The notes under the pieces were generated by a model, which saw nothing but the letters and a program-made list of their open reading frames with translations, ran no database searches and was not told where the DNA came from. This document shows positions 1-9,073 of a DNA stretch of 64,000 nt, piece after piece; the first letter of the stretch is position 1, and each line of letters opens with the position of its first letter. The DNA is from JASDSY01 sp041441465 (GTDB lineage Bacteria > Muiribacteriota > UBA9980): positions 58,115 to 122,114 of the forward strand of contig JASDSY010000039.1 in the NCBI GenBank assembly GCA_041441465.1, given 5' to 3'. The position numbers were made by a program, and so were the translations under genes.

Positions 1-2
1 TT

Positions 3-2285
3 TTGATAATATTTTGCGTTCTGTTTTTTATTATGACGGCGCCCGTAAAAAATGCGCTGGCAATATCTGAAGATGAAAAGGCTGTTCGCGCTTTTAAATT
101 TGCGAAGGGACTTTTCGATATGGAAAAGTACGGCGATTCAGCTGCGGAGTTTCAGAAATTCCTGTCATTTTATGAGAAAAACAAATACGCTGAATACGCC
201 TATTATCTTTTAGGCGAATCGTTATATAAAAACGGAGATTATCAGAAAGCGCTCGATAAATACGAGCAATTCATAAAAAAATACCCTGAATCCAAACTTA
301 CGGACGACGTATATTATTCAGCCGGCTACACTGCGATCGCGTTGAACGACAATTCAAAAGCTGCCGATTACTTCCAGAAAATATACAACTCGGCCAGACC
401 GGAAATAAAAAAAGACGCCATATTTAAATACGCAAAAATCAATATAGAGACAAAAAAAATAGACGAGGCAAAAAAAGCATTCGAGGATTATTTAAAAGAA
501 ACCGGAAATGACGCCTCAAAGCTCGAAGAGGACGAAAAGTCACGTTTAAAAGAAGCGCTATATCTCATGGGCAATATATTTTTAAAGGAAAAAAACGAAA
601 AACGCGCAGAGGAATATTACAATGATTTTTTGAAAAATTTTGAAAATGACGCGCTGGCAGTCGCCGTTTTTTATAATACCGGCGAAATGAAATACGCCGG
701 AGGAAATATTAAAGACGCTCAAAAAAATTATCAAAAAGCGCTTGCTATTTTAAATTCAGCGGCAGCGCAAACCGACGAAGGCAAGGCTATGGCGAGCTAT
801 ATTCCTAAAATCAACTATTCAGCCGGCTGGTGCAGCTATTCATCAGGCGATTATAAATCGGCCATAGAAAATTTCAAAACCTGTTATAACAAACACAAAG
901 ACTTCGAAAACTGGGCGGACGCGGCTTTAAGGCTTGGCGTCTGCTACTTTAACACAAAAAAATTCAAGGAAGCTGAAGATATATTCAAAGCCGTAAAAAA
1001 CTCGAAAAAATTAAAAGGCAAACAATCAGGCGAAGCAGATTATTATCTGGCGCTCACGCTTCAAAAAAACGGACTGCAATCGAACGCGCTTGAACATTTT
1101 GAAAAGTTATCGAACGACACGTCAGAAATAGGCTCCGAAGCCGCATATATGGCCGCAGTAATACTTTTCGACCAGAAAAAATACGATGAGGCTATTAAAA
1201 AATTCGAGGAATTCACGAAGAAATTTGAAAAATCTGCAAGAACTCCATATGCAGCTTTTAATATCGGCCTTTCATATTTCAACTTAAATAAATTTAAGGA
1301 AGCTGACGCGTCATTTGTCGCATTCCTGAAAAATTACCCGTCGTCCGGGCTCATAAAACGAGCCTGGTTTAATCTCGGCGACATAGCTTTGAAATTAAAA
1401 AATTACGATGACGCGCTTATATGGTTTTCAAAAATAACCGAAACCGATTCTTCCTGGCTAGAGGCGCAGTTAAAAATTTGCGACGTTTACATATTGAATA
1501 AAAACACCGAAAAGCTTACCGCAAAAATAAGCGATATCTTGAAAAAGATAGATGCCAAGGCCGCGCTCGAAAACGAATCGCTGATACCGGCGCTTTTTAA
1601 AATGGGTAAAACTCTCGCAGCTTATGGAAAAAACGATGAAGCTGAAAACGTATACGAAAAAATAACCTTTTTTTCAAAAAGCCCTAAAAATATATTTGAC
1701 GCAAAATTCAAAATCGGGCAGATCAATTATTTAAAAAAGAATTATCAAAAGGCCGAAACAACCCTTAATTCTATAATTTCAGCGGCTGCGAGCGGAAATT
1801 TATATAATATTTTCGAAGCCCGCGAGTTATACGGCTGCGTATTAATTGAAATGCAAAGACAGGACGAAGCGGTTAAAATATTCAACGATATAATAACAAA
1901 TGAAAACTCGCCCGAACACGTAAAAACCAAAGCAAGAATAGGCAAAGCACAGGCATTAGCATCGAAAAAATCATATCCGGAAGCTATCGAACTGCTTGAA
2001 AACCTCGCCGCCGACGTACAGGACATAGAGCTTCTGGCAGGTGTCCAGTATGAGCTGGCAAAATGTTACAAAGAAAGCGGAAAAATAGACGAAGCGATTA
2101 AAAACCTTTTGAAAATAGAAATACTATTTAAGGAAACTGAAAAAATCGATGACGCCCGCATAGCGCTTTTAGAGCTTTATATCAAGACAAACAATAAAAA
2201 AGACGCGAAAAACATCAAAGACGAGATTATGAAATCGAAAGCGCCTAAAAATATCAAAGACCGGGCTAAGGAAATTTTAAAATAA
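3..2285 (+). CDS. TPR-repeat secreted protein, N-terminus probably cut by window edge
   Basis: A 760-residue tetratricopeptide-repeat protein. From about residue 30 to the end it is built of TPR-like helical pairs (recurring patterns such as 'YAYYLLGESLYKNGDYQKAL' and 'AAFNIGLSYFNLNKFKEADA'), resembling the periplasmic YbgF/BamD-type tol-pal and outer-membrane scaffold proteins. The first 20 residues are a hydrophobic stretch ending in 'KNALA', which looks like the h- and c-regions of a signal peptide. There is no positively charged n-region and the only start in view is a TTG at base 3, so the true start probably lies upstream of the window. It sits just before an LPS-assembly cluster on the same strand, which fits an envelope role. 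The partner is not identifiable. Confidence 0.8.
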   Translation: MIIFCVLFFIMTAPVKNALAISEDEKAVRAFKFAKGLFDMEKYGDSAAEFQKFLSFYEKNKYAEYAYYLLGESLYKNGDYQKALDKYEQFIKKYPESKLTDDVYYSAGYTAIALNDNSKAADYFQKIYNSARPEIKKDAIFKYAKINIETKKIDEAKKAFEDYLKETGNDASKLEEDEKSRLKEALYLMGNIFLKEKNEKRAEEYYNDFLKNFENDALAVAVFYNTGEMKYAGGNIKDAQKNYQKALAILNSAAAQTDEGKAMASYIPKINYSAGWCSYSSGDYKSAIENFKTCYNKHKDFENWADAALRLGVCYFNTKKFKEAEDIFKAVKNSKKLKGKQSGEADYYLALTLQKNGLQSNALEHFEKLSNDTSEIGSEAAYMAAVILFDQKKYDEAIKKFEEFTKKFEKSARTPYAAFNIGLSYFNLNKFKEADASFVAFLKNYPSSGLIKRAWFNLGDIALKLKNYDDALIWFSKITETDSSWLEAQLKICDVYILNKNTEKLTAKISDILKKIDAKAALENESLIPALFKMGKTLAAYGKNDEAENVYEKITFFSKSPKNIFDAKFKIGQINYLKKNYQKAETTLNSIISAAASGNLYNIFEARELYGCVLIEMQRQDEAVKIFNDIITNENSPEHVKTKARIGKAQALASKKSYPEAIELLENLAADVQDIELLAGVQYELAKCYKESGKIDEAIKNLLKIEILFKETEKIDDARIALLELYIKTNNKKDAKNIKDEIMKSKAPKNIKDRAKEILK

Positions 2286-2346
2286 TATCTGCACAATCCT
2301 GATTATTATGGCAGCTGCCAATCAAATAATGGGTATGGAGCGTTTT

Positions 2347-3342
2347 ATGGATAATAACGACGAAATCATAAAAACGACGGCAAATTCCGGCGCGAACCGG
2401 GAACAATCCGAGCGTACAAACAATCCGCCGGATTCGCCTAAAAAAAATGTTTTCTGGGACAAAATCAGCGTAACTCTTTTAAAACGATTAATTAAATTCG
2501 CTGAAAAATTGAATTTCGAATCGCTTTCGAAAATAAGCTTTCTCGGCGACTTATTTTATTACGCGCTGCCGCTCCGAAAAAAACTTCTCGCCGAAAACCT
2601 TACCAAATGCGGGTTCGGCCAAAGCGAAGAAGAATTAAAAAAAATGATAAAGGGAATTTATACCTGTCAGGTATTGAATTTCGCCGAATTTTTATGGATG
2701 TCAAACGCCGCTAAAACCAGCCAGATCCATAAGCATTTCAGAATTCACGGCTTAAATCATATAAAAGAAATAATTGAAAAAAAATGTGGCGGCGTAATTG
2801 TGTCTTCGCATTTAGGCAACTGGGAAATGCTGGCGATGATTCTCGGCAAACTTGGAATCAAACTGAGCATCCTGACGGTTGAAAAAGATATCGAACTTCA
2901 TAAATTTATAAAGCTGCACCGCTCCCAAACAGGTAATACGCCTATAGACAGGAATCATTCGGCGCTTAAATGCATGCGCCTTATAAAAAAAAGCGAAATA
3001 GCCGGAATAATGTCCGATCAGCATACCGATAACGCCGGAGTATTGACAAAATTCTTTGGACTTGACTGCAAAACCACCGCATTGCCAGCTTCGCTGTCGT
3101 TAAAAACCGGCTGCCCGATTTACGCCATATTCATGGTACGCTCAAAGGATTTCAAAAGCCATGATATATATATCGAACCGCCTATATACGCAAAGGATTA
3201 TGTAACCGGCGAAGGAACGCGCGAAGATAAAAATGAAACTGCAATAAAATTATGCATGCAAAAAATAAACGACACTATTGAAAAATATATAAAAATGGCG
3301 CCGGAACAATGGTTCTGGTTTCATAAAAGATGGAGGCCTTGA
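2347..3342 (+). CDS. Lipid A biosynthesis lauroyl/myristoyl acyltransferase family (LpxL/HtrB-like)
   Basis: Inner-membrane acyltransferase of the LpxL/LpxM (HtrB/MsbB) family, which adds a secondary acyl chain to Kdo2-lipid IVA. The catalytic H-x4-E motif is visible as 'SSHLGNWEM', and the second family block as 'IGIMSDQHTDNAG' and 'FGLDCKTTALPASLSLKTGCPI'-type sequence. The C-terminal 'PEQWFWFHKRW' is the usual family ending. I chose ATG 2347 because TGGAG lies 6 bases upstream; an in-frame ATG at 2308 would add 13 residues but lacks a ribosome site. The product is 331 aa, near the usual ~300-320. It overlaps the next GT2 gene by 13 bases, suggesting coupled translation. Its presence implies an LPS-bearing outer membrane. 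Confidence 0.88.
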   Translation: MDNNDEIIKTTANSGANREQSERTNNPPDSPKKNVFWDKISVTLLKRLIKFAEKLNFESLSKISFLGDLFYYALPLRKKLLAENLTKCGFGQSEEELKKMIKGIYTCQVLNFAEFLWMSNAAKTSQIHKHFRIHGLNHIKEIIEKKCGGVIVSSHLGNWEMLAMILGKLGIKLSILTVEKDIELHKFIKLHRSQTGNTPIDRNHSALKCMRLIKKSEIAGIMSDQHTDNAGVLTKFFGLDCKTTALPASLSLKTGCPIYAIFMVRSKDFKSHDIYIEPPIYAKDYVTGEGTREDKNETAIKLCMQKINDTIEKYIKMAPEQWFWFHKRWRP

Positions 3343-4145
3343 CTGAATTGACGATAAATTTCACGCTTTCAGCGGTATTCATAACATATAACGAAGAAAA
3401 AAATATCGAACGCGCAATTTTATCGATAAAAGACGTGGCCGATGAAATTATAGTTTTAGACTCCGGCTCCGGAGATAAAACTCTGGAAATAGCTAAAAAA
3501 CATAACGCGCTTATATTCAGTAAAAAATTCGAAAGTTTCGCGTCACAGAAAAATGCAGCTATTTCACACGCAGCAAAGGAATATGTCCTCGTGCTCGACG
3601 CCGACGAAGAGCTTTCGGAACCTTTAAAAAAATGGATATCGCGCCTTAAATCTGACGCTGATTTTTACGGCAAATTCAAAACTTATGACGGATTTTATCT
3701 GCCGCGTAAAAGCTCATTTATCGGGAAATGGATCAATCACTCAGGCTGGTTTCCCGATTATACGCTGCGCCTTGTAAAAAACGGCGCCGCGCAATTTAAA
3801 GAGACGCGCGTCCACGAATCGTTCAAACTGAATGGAAGTTCATATAAACTGCCGGCCGATTGTTTTTTATGGCATTACACTTACGAGTCGCTGGAACAAT
3901 ACTTCAATAAATTTAATTCATATACGACGCTCGCGGCCGAAGACCTTTACGAACGCAATAAGTCCGGGTCGAAAGTTAAAATTTTATTTAACCCGGTATT
4001 CGGCTTCATAAAGCAATATTTCATCAAGCTCGGTTTTTTAGATGGATTTCACGGATTTGTACTCGCGGTTTTATCGGCGTTATATGTTTTTGTAAAATAT
4101 TGCAAGCACTATTTTTTATGTGTCAGGAAAAATAATGGCAAATAA
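3330..4145 (+). CDS. Glycosyltransferase family 2 (WaaE/KdtX-like, LPS core)
   Basis: GT-A fold inverting glycosyltransferase. The N-terminus reads 'LSAVFITYNEEKNIERAI', followed by 'EIIVLDSGSGDKT' and the metal-binding 'VLVLDADEEL', all typical of the WaaE/KdtX group that adds glucose to the LPS inner core. The C-terminal third contains 'GWFPDYTLRLVKN' and ends in a hydrophobic segment near residues 235-255, probably a membrane anchor. It overlaps the lpxL-like gene by 13 bases and the heptosyltransferase by 11. ATG 3330 has no ribosome site; GGAGG at 3332-3336 would better serve a TTG at 3348, which also starts exactly at the domain, so the real protein may be 6 residues shorter. Sugar and acceptor are inferred from context only. 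Confidence 0.8.
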   Translation: MEALTELTINFTLSAVFITYNEEKNIERAILSIKDVADEIIVLDSGSGDKTLEIAKKHNALIFSKKFESFASQKNAAISHAAKEYVLVLDADEELSEPLKKWISRLKSDADFYGKFKTYDGFYLPRKSSFIGKWINHSGWFPDYTLRLVKNGAAQFKETRVHESFKLNGSSYKLPADCFLWHYTYESLEQYFNKFNSYTTLAAEDLYERNKSGSKVKILFNPVFGFIKQYFIKLGFLDGFHGFVLAVLSALYVFVKYCKHYFLCVRKNNGK

Positions 4146-5310
4146 GAACATGGATTATTCGAAATATAAAAAAATTTTAGTCAGAAGCACTAACTGGCTT
4201 GGCGACGCGGTTATGACCACGCCATTTTTCAAGCTGCTGCGCGAGCTTTTTCCGGATTCCGAAATCAGCGTGCTGGCTTTGCCTTATATCGCGCCGGTAT
4301 TTGAAAATAATCCGAACATCGATAAAATTTTAATACTCGAAAGGAAAAAAGGCATTTCCGGTGTTTTTTCGTCATTAAAGCCGCTTTTTACAAAGGCCGC
4401 GGCCAGATACGACCTCGGAATATCGCTTCCGAACTCGATCGGCGCCGCCCTCGATTTAAAGGGAGCCGGCTGCCGCGAAATACTCGGCTATAACCGCGAA
4501 TTACGAGGATTTTTACTTGACCATAAAGCGCCGGTCACAAAAGAAATATTCTGCTTCCACGAATCTTTTTATTACATGAACATTTTAAGATATTTCTTCG
4601 GTGCCTCGAACAAAAACGGCGCGCCTTCAAACGAAAATTCAATGGATAACAGTTCACTTTCATCTAAAACCGCCTGCGGTATAATAGATAAATATTTCAG
4701 CGATATTTCAAGCGGACTCGGCCTCGCCTACGAATTATACATCACCGAAGCCGAAAAAAATGAGGCGATACAAAATTTAACAAATCAAGGCATTGATTTT
4801 GACGAAAATATCGTAATCGGTATCAATCCGGGAGCTTTTTTCGGATCGGCCAAACGCTGGTTTACTGACCGATACGCCGAAACCGTTAAAACTCTGTCCG
4901 CGGAGAATAAAAATTTAAAATTCGTCATTTTCGGCTCTGCAAAAGAAATACCGATCGGTGAAGAAATAAAAAAAGCCTCCGGCGCATCGGTTATAAATTC
5001 ATGCGGCCGGACTTCGATAAGGCAGTTAATGGCGCAAATAGCGGTTTGCGATCTTTTCGTGACGAACGATTCAGGCGCGATGCATATAGCCGGCGCCAAT
5101 AACATTCCAATAATAGCTATTTTCGGTTCCACCGACCATATATCGACATATCCGATATGCCGAAATTATAAAATTATAAGACATGCTGTCGAGTGCTCGC
5201 CCTGCAAAAAACGCGAATGTCCGCAAAAACACCATAATTGCATGAAACTCGTCAGCGTTACGGAAGTAGTCAAGGCTATTGACTCACAACTCGATCTGAT
5301 AAAAAAATAG
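4135..5310 (+). CDS. waaF: ADP-heptose:LPS heptosyltransferase II
   Basis: GT9 family enzyme that transfers L-glycero-D-manno-heptose to the LPS inner core. The family start 'ILVRSTNWLGDAVMTTP' and the C-terminal nucleotide-sugar site 'FVTNDSGAMHIAGANNIP' followed by 'AIFGSTD' are diagnostic of RfaF. The Cys cluster near the end ('CSPCKKRECPQKHHNCM') is also usual for WaaF. ATG 4135 is preferred, with AGGAAA 5 bases upstream; a GTG at 4120 is in frame. The product is 391 aa, slightly longer than E. coli WaaF, with an insertion around residues 150-175. No terminator follows; the next gene is 254 bases away behind its own promoter. Confidence 0.9.
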   Translation: MANKNMDYSKYKKILVRSTNWLGDAVMTTPFFKLLRELFPDSEISVLALPYIAPVFENNPNIDKILILERKKGISGVFSSLKPLFTKAAARYDLGISLPNSIGAALDLKGAGCREILGYNRELRGFLLDHKAPVTKEIFCFHESFYYMNILRYFFGASNKNGAPSNENSMDNSSLSSKTACGIIDKYFSDISSGLGLAYELYITEAEKNEAIQNLTNQGIDFDENIVIGINPGAFFGSAKRWFTDRYAETVKTLSAENKNLKFVIFGSAKEIPIGEEIKKASGASVINSCGRTSIRQLMAQIAVCDLFVTNDSGAMHIAGANNIPIIAIFGSTDHISTYPICRNYKIIRHAVECSPCKKRECPQKHHNCMKLVSVTEVVKAIDSQLDLIKK

Positions 5311-5421
5311 AATATTTTTTACCTCGCAATTTTTAAAGGACTGAATATATCAATAAAAATTAATTAATTAAAATTTTTTTTAATTCACTGAAAATAAGTT
5401 AAAGTTATTAAGAATTTACGC

Positions 5422-5451
5422 TTGATTTTTTATTTAAATCACCTGTATAAT
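5422..5451 (+). promoter_or_regulatory. Sigma-70-type promoter for gmhB
   Basis: TTGATT at 5422-5427 and a perfect TATAAT at 5446-5451 are separated by 18 bases. Transcription would start near 5458, leaving a leader of about 105 bases. This suggests gmhB and the second GT9 gene form a unit separate from lpxL-GT2-waaF. Confidence 0.55.
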
Positions 5452-5564
5452 GATGCTTTTAAATAAATAAAAACACGGACGGTATTTTTAAAAATAAATT
5501 AATTATACGTTAAAAATTTTAAATTATATTTCAACGTAAAAAGAAAAAAGAAAGGAATTATTCA

Positions 5565-6143
5565 ATGTCAAAAACAGCAGTTTTTATTGACCGTGACGGA
5601 ACAATGTCGGAAGAAGTCGGCTATGTAAACCATATTTCACGATTCAAACTTCTTCCCAACACCGCCCGTGCCATAAAGCTTTTAAACGACTCTGAAATCC
5701 TCGCTGTCGTGGCGACAAACCAGGCCGGCGTTGCGCGCGGATATTTCGAAGAAAATATGATTATAAAGGTGCACGATTATATGCGCTCAGAGCTTTTAAA
5801 AGCCGGCGCAAAGCTTGACGCCATATATTACTGCCCTCATCATCCGTCGGTGGGCAAACCGCCTTATAAAAGCGACTGCAACTGCCGCAAACCGAAACCC
5901 GGCATGATATTGCAGGCCGAAAAAGAACTCGGAATCGATCTTACAAAATCATATATGGTCGGCGACAAAATATCCGACGTAGAATTCGGGAAAAAAATGG
6001 GGCTTAAGAGCGTAATGGTGCTTACCGGCTACGGCATAGGCGAATATGAGCATCAGCGTCAGGACTGGAAAGTGCAGCCTGATTTTCTGGCTAATGACCT
6101 TCTCGAAGCGGTAGAATGGATAATAAACGACGCGAAAAAATAA
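5565..6143 (+). CDS. gmhB: D-glycero-D-manno-heptose-1,7-bisphosphate 7-phosphatase
   Basis: HAD-superfamily phosphatase that removes the 7-phosphate of heptose bisphosphate in ADP-heptose synthesis. Motif I is 'FIDRDGT' (nucleophile and acid/base Asp), motif II 'VVATNQAGVARG', and motif IV 'YMVGDKISDVEFG'. The structural zinc-binding loop of GmhB is present as 'CPHHPSVGKPPYKSDCNCR'. Length is 192 aa, matching the family. AGAAAGGAA lies upstream of ATG 5565. It supplies the donor sugar used by the two GT9 enzymes around it. The rest of the heptose pathway (gmhA, hldE) is not in the window. Confidence 0.92.
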   Translation: MSKTAVFIDRDGTMSEEVGYVNHISRFKLLPNTARAIKLLNDSEILAVVATNQAGVARGYFEENMIIKVHDYMRSELLKAGAKLDAIYYCPHHPSVGKPPYKSDCNCRKPKPGMILQAEKELGIDLTKSYMVGDKISDVEFGKKMGLKSVMVLTGYGIGEYEHQRQDWKVQPDFLANDLLEAVEWIINDAKK

Positions 6144-6178
6144 GTCAAAATCCAAATTTTTAAAATTAAAAATTAAAA

Positions 6179-7345
6179 ATGCAAAAAAACAACAAATATT
6201 CAAAAATTCTAATAATCAGAACTGACAGGCTTGGCGACTGCATATTGTCAACGCCTGTTCCGGCAGTTTTGAAAAAAATTTTCCCGGCGGCGCAAATTGA
6301 CGTGTTGACTACGCCATACACTATGGACGTATTCACAAATAATCCCGCTATTTCAGAAGTGATAATCGACGATCCCAAAGCATCAATTTTTTCAAGGGAA
6401 TTTCTGGCGCTTGCCGGAAAAATACGCGCAAACAAATATGACGTATGTTACATTCTTCATCTGACATTCCGCGCGGCGCTGCTTGCATTCATTTCCGGCA
6501 TTCCGATCCGCGTTTCGCCTGCATCAAAAATCTACCAGTTTTTATCTACCAATCGAATTATCCAGAAACGGTCCAGCTGCCAGATGAACGAAGCCGAATA
6601 TAACGTCGATCTGATATTAAAACATTTGAACATACAAAATGAACAACGTTCCGAAAATGGCAATACTAAAAACTCAATCATTAACACTGCCAGTTCGCTA
6701 TATTTCGACGGCGCTTCCGATAACTTCGTAAATACATTTCTAAACACTGAATTTCACGACAAACGAAAAATAAGCTATGATGAATTTAAAAAAAGCGGAA
6801 AAAAAATGATTACCGTCCATCCCGGCTCAGGTGGTTCGGCCCTGAATATGAGCGCCGACCGCTATATAGAACTTATGGACAAACTTTTTCGAAATGGTTA
6901 TGAAGTGTTTTTATCGACCGGACCGGCCGAAGAATGCCTGAAAAATTATTATCTTTCAAAACTCTCTTTCGCGCCATTATGCTACCGGAACGATTTTTTC
7001 AAAGCTTCACTTTCACTAAAAAATACATTCGCGCTCCTGGATAAGTCAGATGCCGTAATCGCGCCGTCGACCGGAATAATGCATGCGGCGGTAGCCCTCA
7101 ATAAACCTGTAATTACGGTATTTTGCCCGATATTTGTATGCGTTCCGAAAAGGTGGGGCCCTGACCCGAACGCCCGCTGTCAAACCGCAATATTAATGCC
7201 GGAAGTTAAATGCGGAACCGCTGATAATATAATAAACGAGAAATATTGCAAAAAATGCCTGAAAAATAACTGCATGCATTATAATTGCATGGATAAGATT
7301 CCAATAAGTGAAGTTATGGATAAATTGAATCTTATCCTAAAATAA
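6179..7345 (+). CDS. Glycosyltransferase family 9 (heptosyltransferase-like)
   Basis: A second GT9 enzyme, 388 aa, related to WaaF/WaaC/WaaQ. The start 'ILIIRTDRLGDCILSTPVP' and the donor-site block 'AVIAPSTGIMHAAVALNKP' are clear. It ends in a Cys-rich segment ('YCKKCLKNNCMHYNCM') like the one in the upstream waaF, perhaps a metal site. About 50 residues around 150-205 are Asn/Ser-rich and poorly conserved. Which heptose (I, III) it adds cannot be told. The gene starts 36 bases after gmhB; no good ribosome-binding site precedes ATG 6179. It converges on the response-regulator gene with only 23 bases between, and no obvious terminator hairpin. Confidence 0.85.
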   Translation: MQKNNKYSKILIIRTDRLGDCILSTPVPAVLKKIFPAAQIDVLTTPYTMDVFTNNPAISEVIIDDPKASIFSREFLALAGKIRANKYDVCYILHLTFRAALLAFISGIPIRVSPASKIYQFLSTNRIIQKRSSCQMNEAEYNVDLILKHLNIQNEQRSENGNTKNSIINTASSLYFDGASDNFVNTFLNTEFHDKRKISYDEFKKSGKKMITVHPGSGGSALNMSADRYIELMDKLFRNGYEVFLSTGPAEECLKNYYLSKLSFAPLCYRNDFFKASLSLKNTFALLDKSDAVIAPSTGIMHAAVALNKPVITVFCPIFVCVPKRWGPDPNARCQTAILMPEVKCGTADNIINEKYCKKCLKNNCMHYNCMDKIPISEVMDKLNLILK

Positions 7346-7368
7346 AATATAAATTCCAAGTAAAAACT

Positions 7369-7752
7369 TCATTTGTTAAATTTTTCTTTAATATGCTTAA
7401 CTTTGGAAACTATAAAATCAGGTTCAAACGGTTTTGTGATATACTCGTCCATTCCTGCTTCTATAGCATTTTTTTTATCTAATTCTTGGCCCTTGGCCGT
7501 TAAAAAAATCACATATATAGAATTTTTAAATTCCTGTTTCAACTGTTTACATACCTCATATCCATTACAATGAGGCATCATTACATCAAGAATAACAAGC
7601 TGTGGAGATTTCTCATAAGCCATATATAACGCTTGAGCACCATTTTCAGCCATTACAAGCTCTATTTCACCACTATCAACCAAATCTTCGAGTGTTTGCT
7701 CGAGAAGTATTCTTATATGTGACTCGTCATCAGCGATAAGTACTTTAAACAT
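7369..7752 (-). CDS. CheY-like stand-alone response regulator
   Basis: A single receiver domain of 127 aa with no output domain. Acidic pocket 'IADDES', phosphoacceptor Asp in 'LVILDVMMP', Thr in 'IFLTAKG' and Lys in 'YITKPF' are all present, so it should be phosphorylatable. AAGGTGA precedes ATG 7752. It is the last gene of the signalling operon, 14 bases after the HD-GYP gene, and the upstream hybrid-type histidine kinase is its likely phosphodonor. With no output domain it probably acts by protein contact, perhaps on the HD-GYP or NHL protein (inference). Confidence 0.92.
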   Translation of the reverse strand: MFKVLIADDESHIRILLEQTLEDLVDSGEIELVMAENGAQALYMAYEKSPQLVILDVMMPHCNGYEVCKQLKQEFKNSIYVIFLTAKGQELDKKNAIEAGMDEYITKPFEPDFIVSKVKHIKEKFNK

Positions 7753-7766
7753 TTACTTTCACCTTT

Positions 7767-9073
7767 TTAATTTATTTGCTTTTGGTTAATTTTTTCATAA
7801 ATATTTAAAAAAACTTTAACTACTTCAGGATCAAAATTAACACCGCTAAGTTTTTCTATTTCTTTTAAAGTAATATTTAAATTATATTTTGATTCGCAAT
7901 TATGATCAAAATAATCAGCAACTGCTATAATTCTTGAAAATAAAGGTATTTCGTTACCATACAGTTTATCAGGATAACCTGTCCCATCATAATTTTCGTG
8001 ATGATGTCTTATTGCCGGTACTATTTTATTTAACTTTTTTATATTGCTAACAATATCGGCACCGGCCACAGGATGGTTTTTTAATTGAGTCAACTTCCCA
8101 ACTTTGCCAATATCATGTAAAAGAGCCGCAAACTTAAGATATAATATGTCTTTTTTCGGTAATGACATTTTTTCGGTAATGACATTTTTTCGGCAATCAT
8201 AAGACTTAAACGTGAAACATTTTCAGAATGTCCTGCATGTTCATTACCAACTTTTTCCAGTGTAGTCATAAGAGTCTTGACGGTTTCAGAAAAAGTCTCA
8301 CGCAATTCATCATAAAGTTTTATATTTTCAAAAACAAATGATGCTTGAGCAGCCACAGCTGTAGCATTTTTTAAGTCGTTAGAAAGATAATCCACCCCAT
8401 TATTCCATAAAAACATAGTTCCGGTAATTTTATTTTTTTGCTTCATTGGAATTAAAATCAATGAATGAATATGTTTTTTGATTATTTCACTTAATTCGCT
8501 CAATTCATTAATCTGATTCATTAAAAATGGATTACCATTTACAAAAATCTCTTTCTTAAAAAATGTCATAATTTCTGAAATCAATAAGTTTTTTTGCGAA
8601 ACTCCTATATCAGCAATTATATTAGTTTCATTAGTTTCATTATCATATAACACTATAGCACCACCGGAAACCGATATAACCTTGGAAATTTTTTCAAGAA
8701 GAGCTAAAGCGATATCTTTTATATCCGCAACTGACGAAAAATTATTAGAAATGCTATAAAACAAATTTAGTTCCCGATACCTTTCAATAGAATCGTCAGC
8801 AAGTTCTTTTTTCTCATATTCGTTTTTTATTAAATGTTGTATCAGCATACAACATTTATTGAATTCGGACGGCCCGTAAACATAACCAACAATATCACTA
8901 CTGTCTTTTTTTAACGACATCTTATTTTCTGGAAACAAAACCGTCTCACTGCCGAATATATATTCATAAGAAGCATCGACTATAGTAATTTGATTATCAT
9001 ATGCGGCAAATAATTCATGAAATAAGTTTTTAATATCTTTTTTTAAAATAATTTTTTTCAAATCATATTTCAT
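7767..9073 (-). pseudogene. GAF/HD-GYP phosphodiesterase gene, frame broken by 17-bp tandem duplication
   Basis: Read as one gene this encodes about 430 aa: an N-terminal region, a GAF domain (about residues 100-250) and an HD-GYP domain with 'HAGHSENVSRLS', 'LLHDIGKVGK' and 'HHHENYDGTGYP'. HD-GYP proteins hydrolyse cyclic-di-GMP. The frame breaks at 8157-8190, where a 17-bp unit is repeated exactly; the upstream part then runs out of frame and stops at 8090, losing the HD catalytic residues. Removing one copy restores 'IAEKMSLPKKDILYLKF' seamlessly. ATG 9073, preceded by GGAGG, overlaps the end of the kinase gene. The downstream piece could restart at ATG 8168 but has no ribosome site. It may be phase-variable, recently inactivated or misassembled. 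Confidence 0.85.
8157..8190. repeat. 17-bp perfect tandem duplication
   Basis: Two exact head-to-tail copies of cggtaatgacatttttt occupy 8157-8173 and 8174-8190, preceded by a run of six T at 8151-8156. As 17 is not a multiple of 3, the second copy shifts the GAF/HD-GYP reading frame. Confidence 0.97.
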
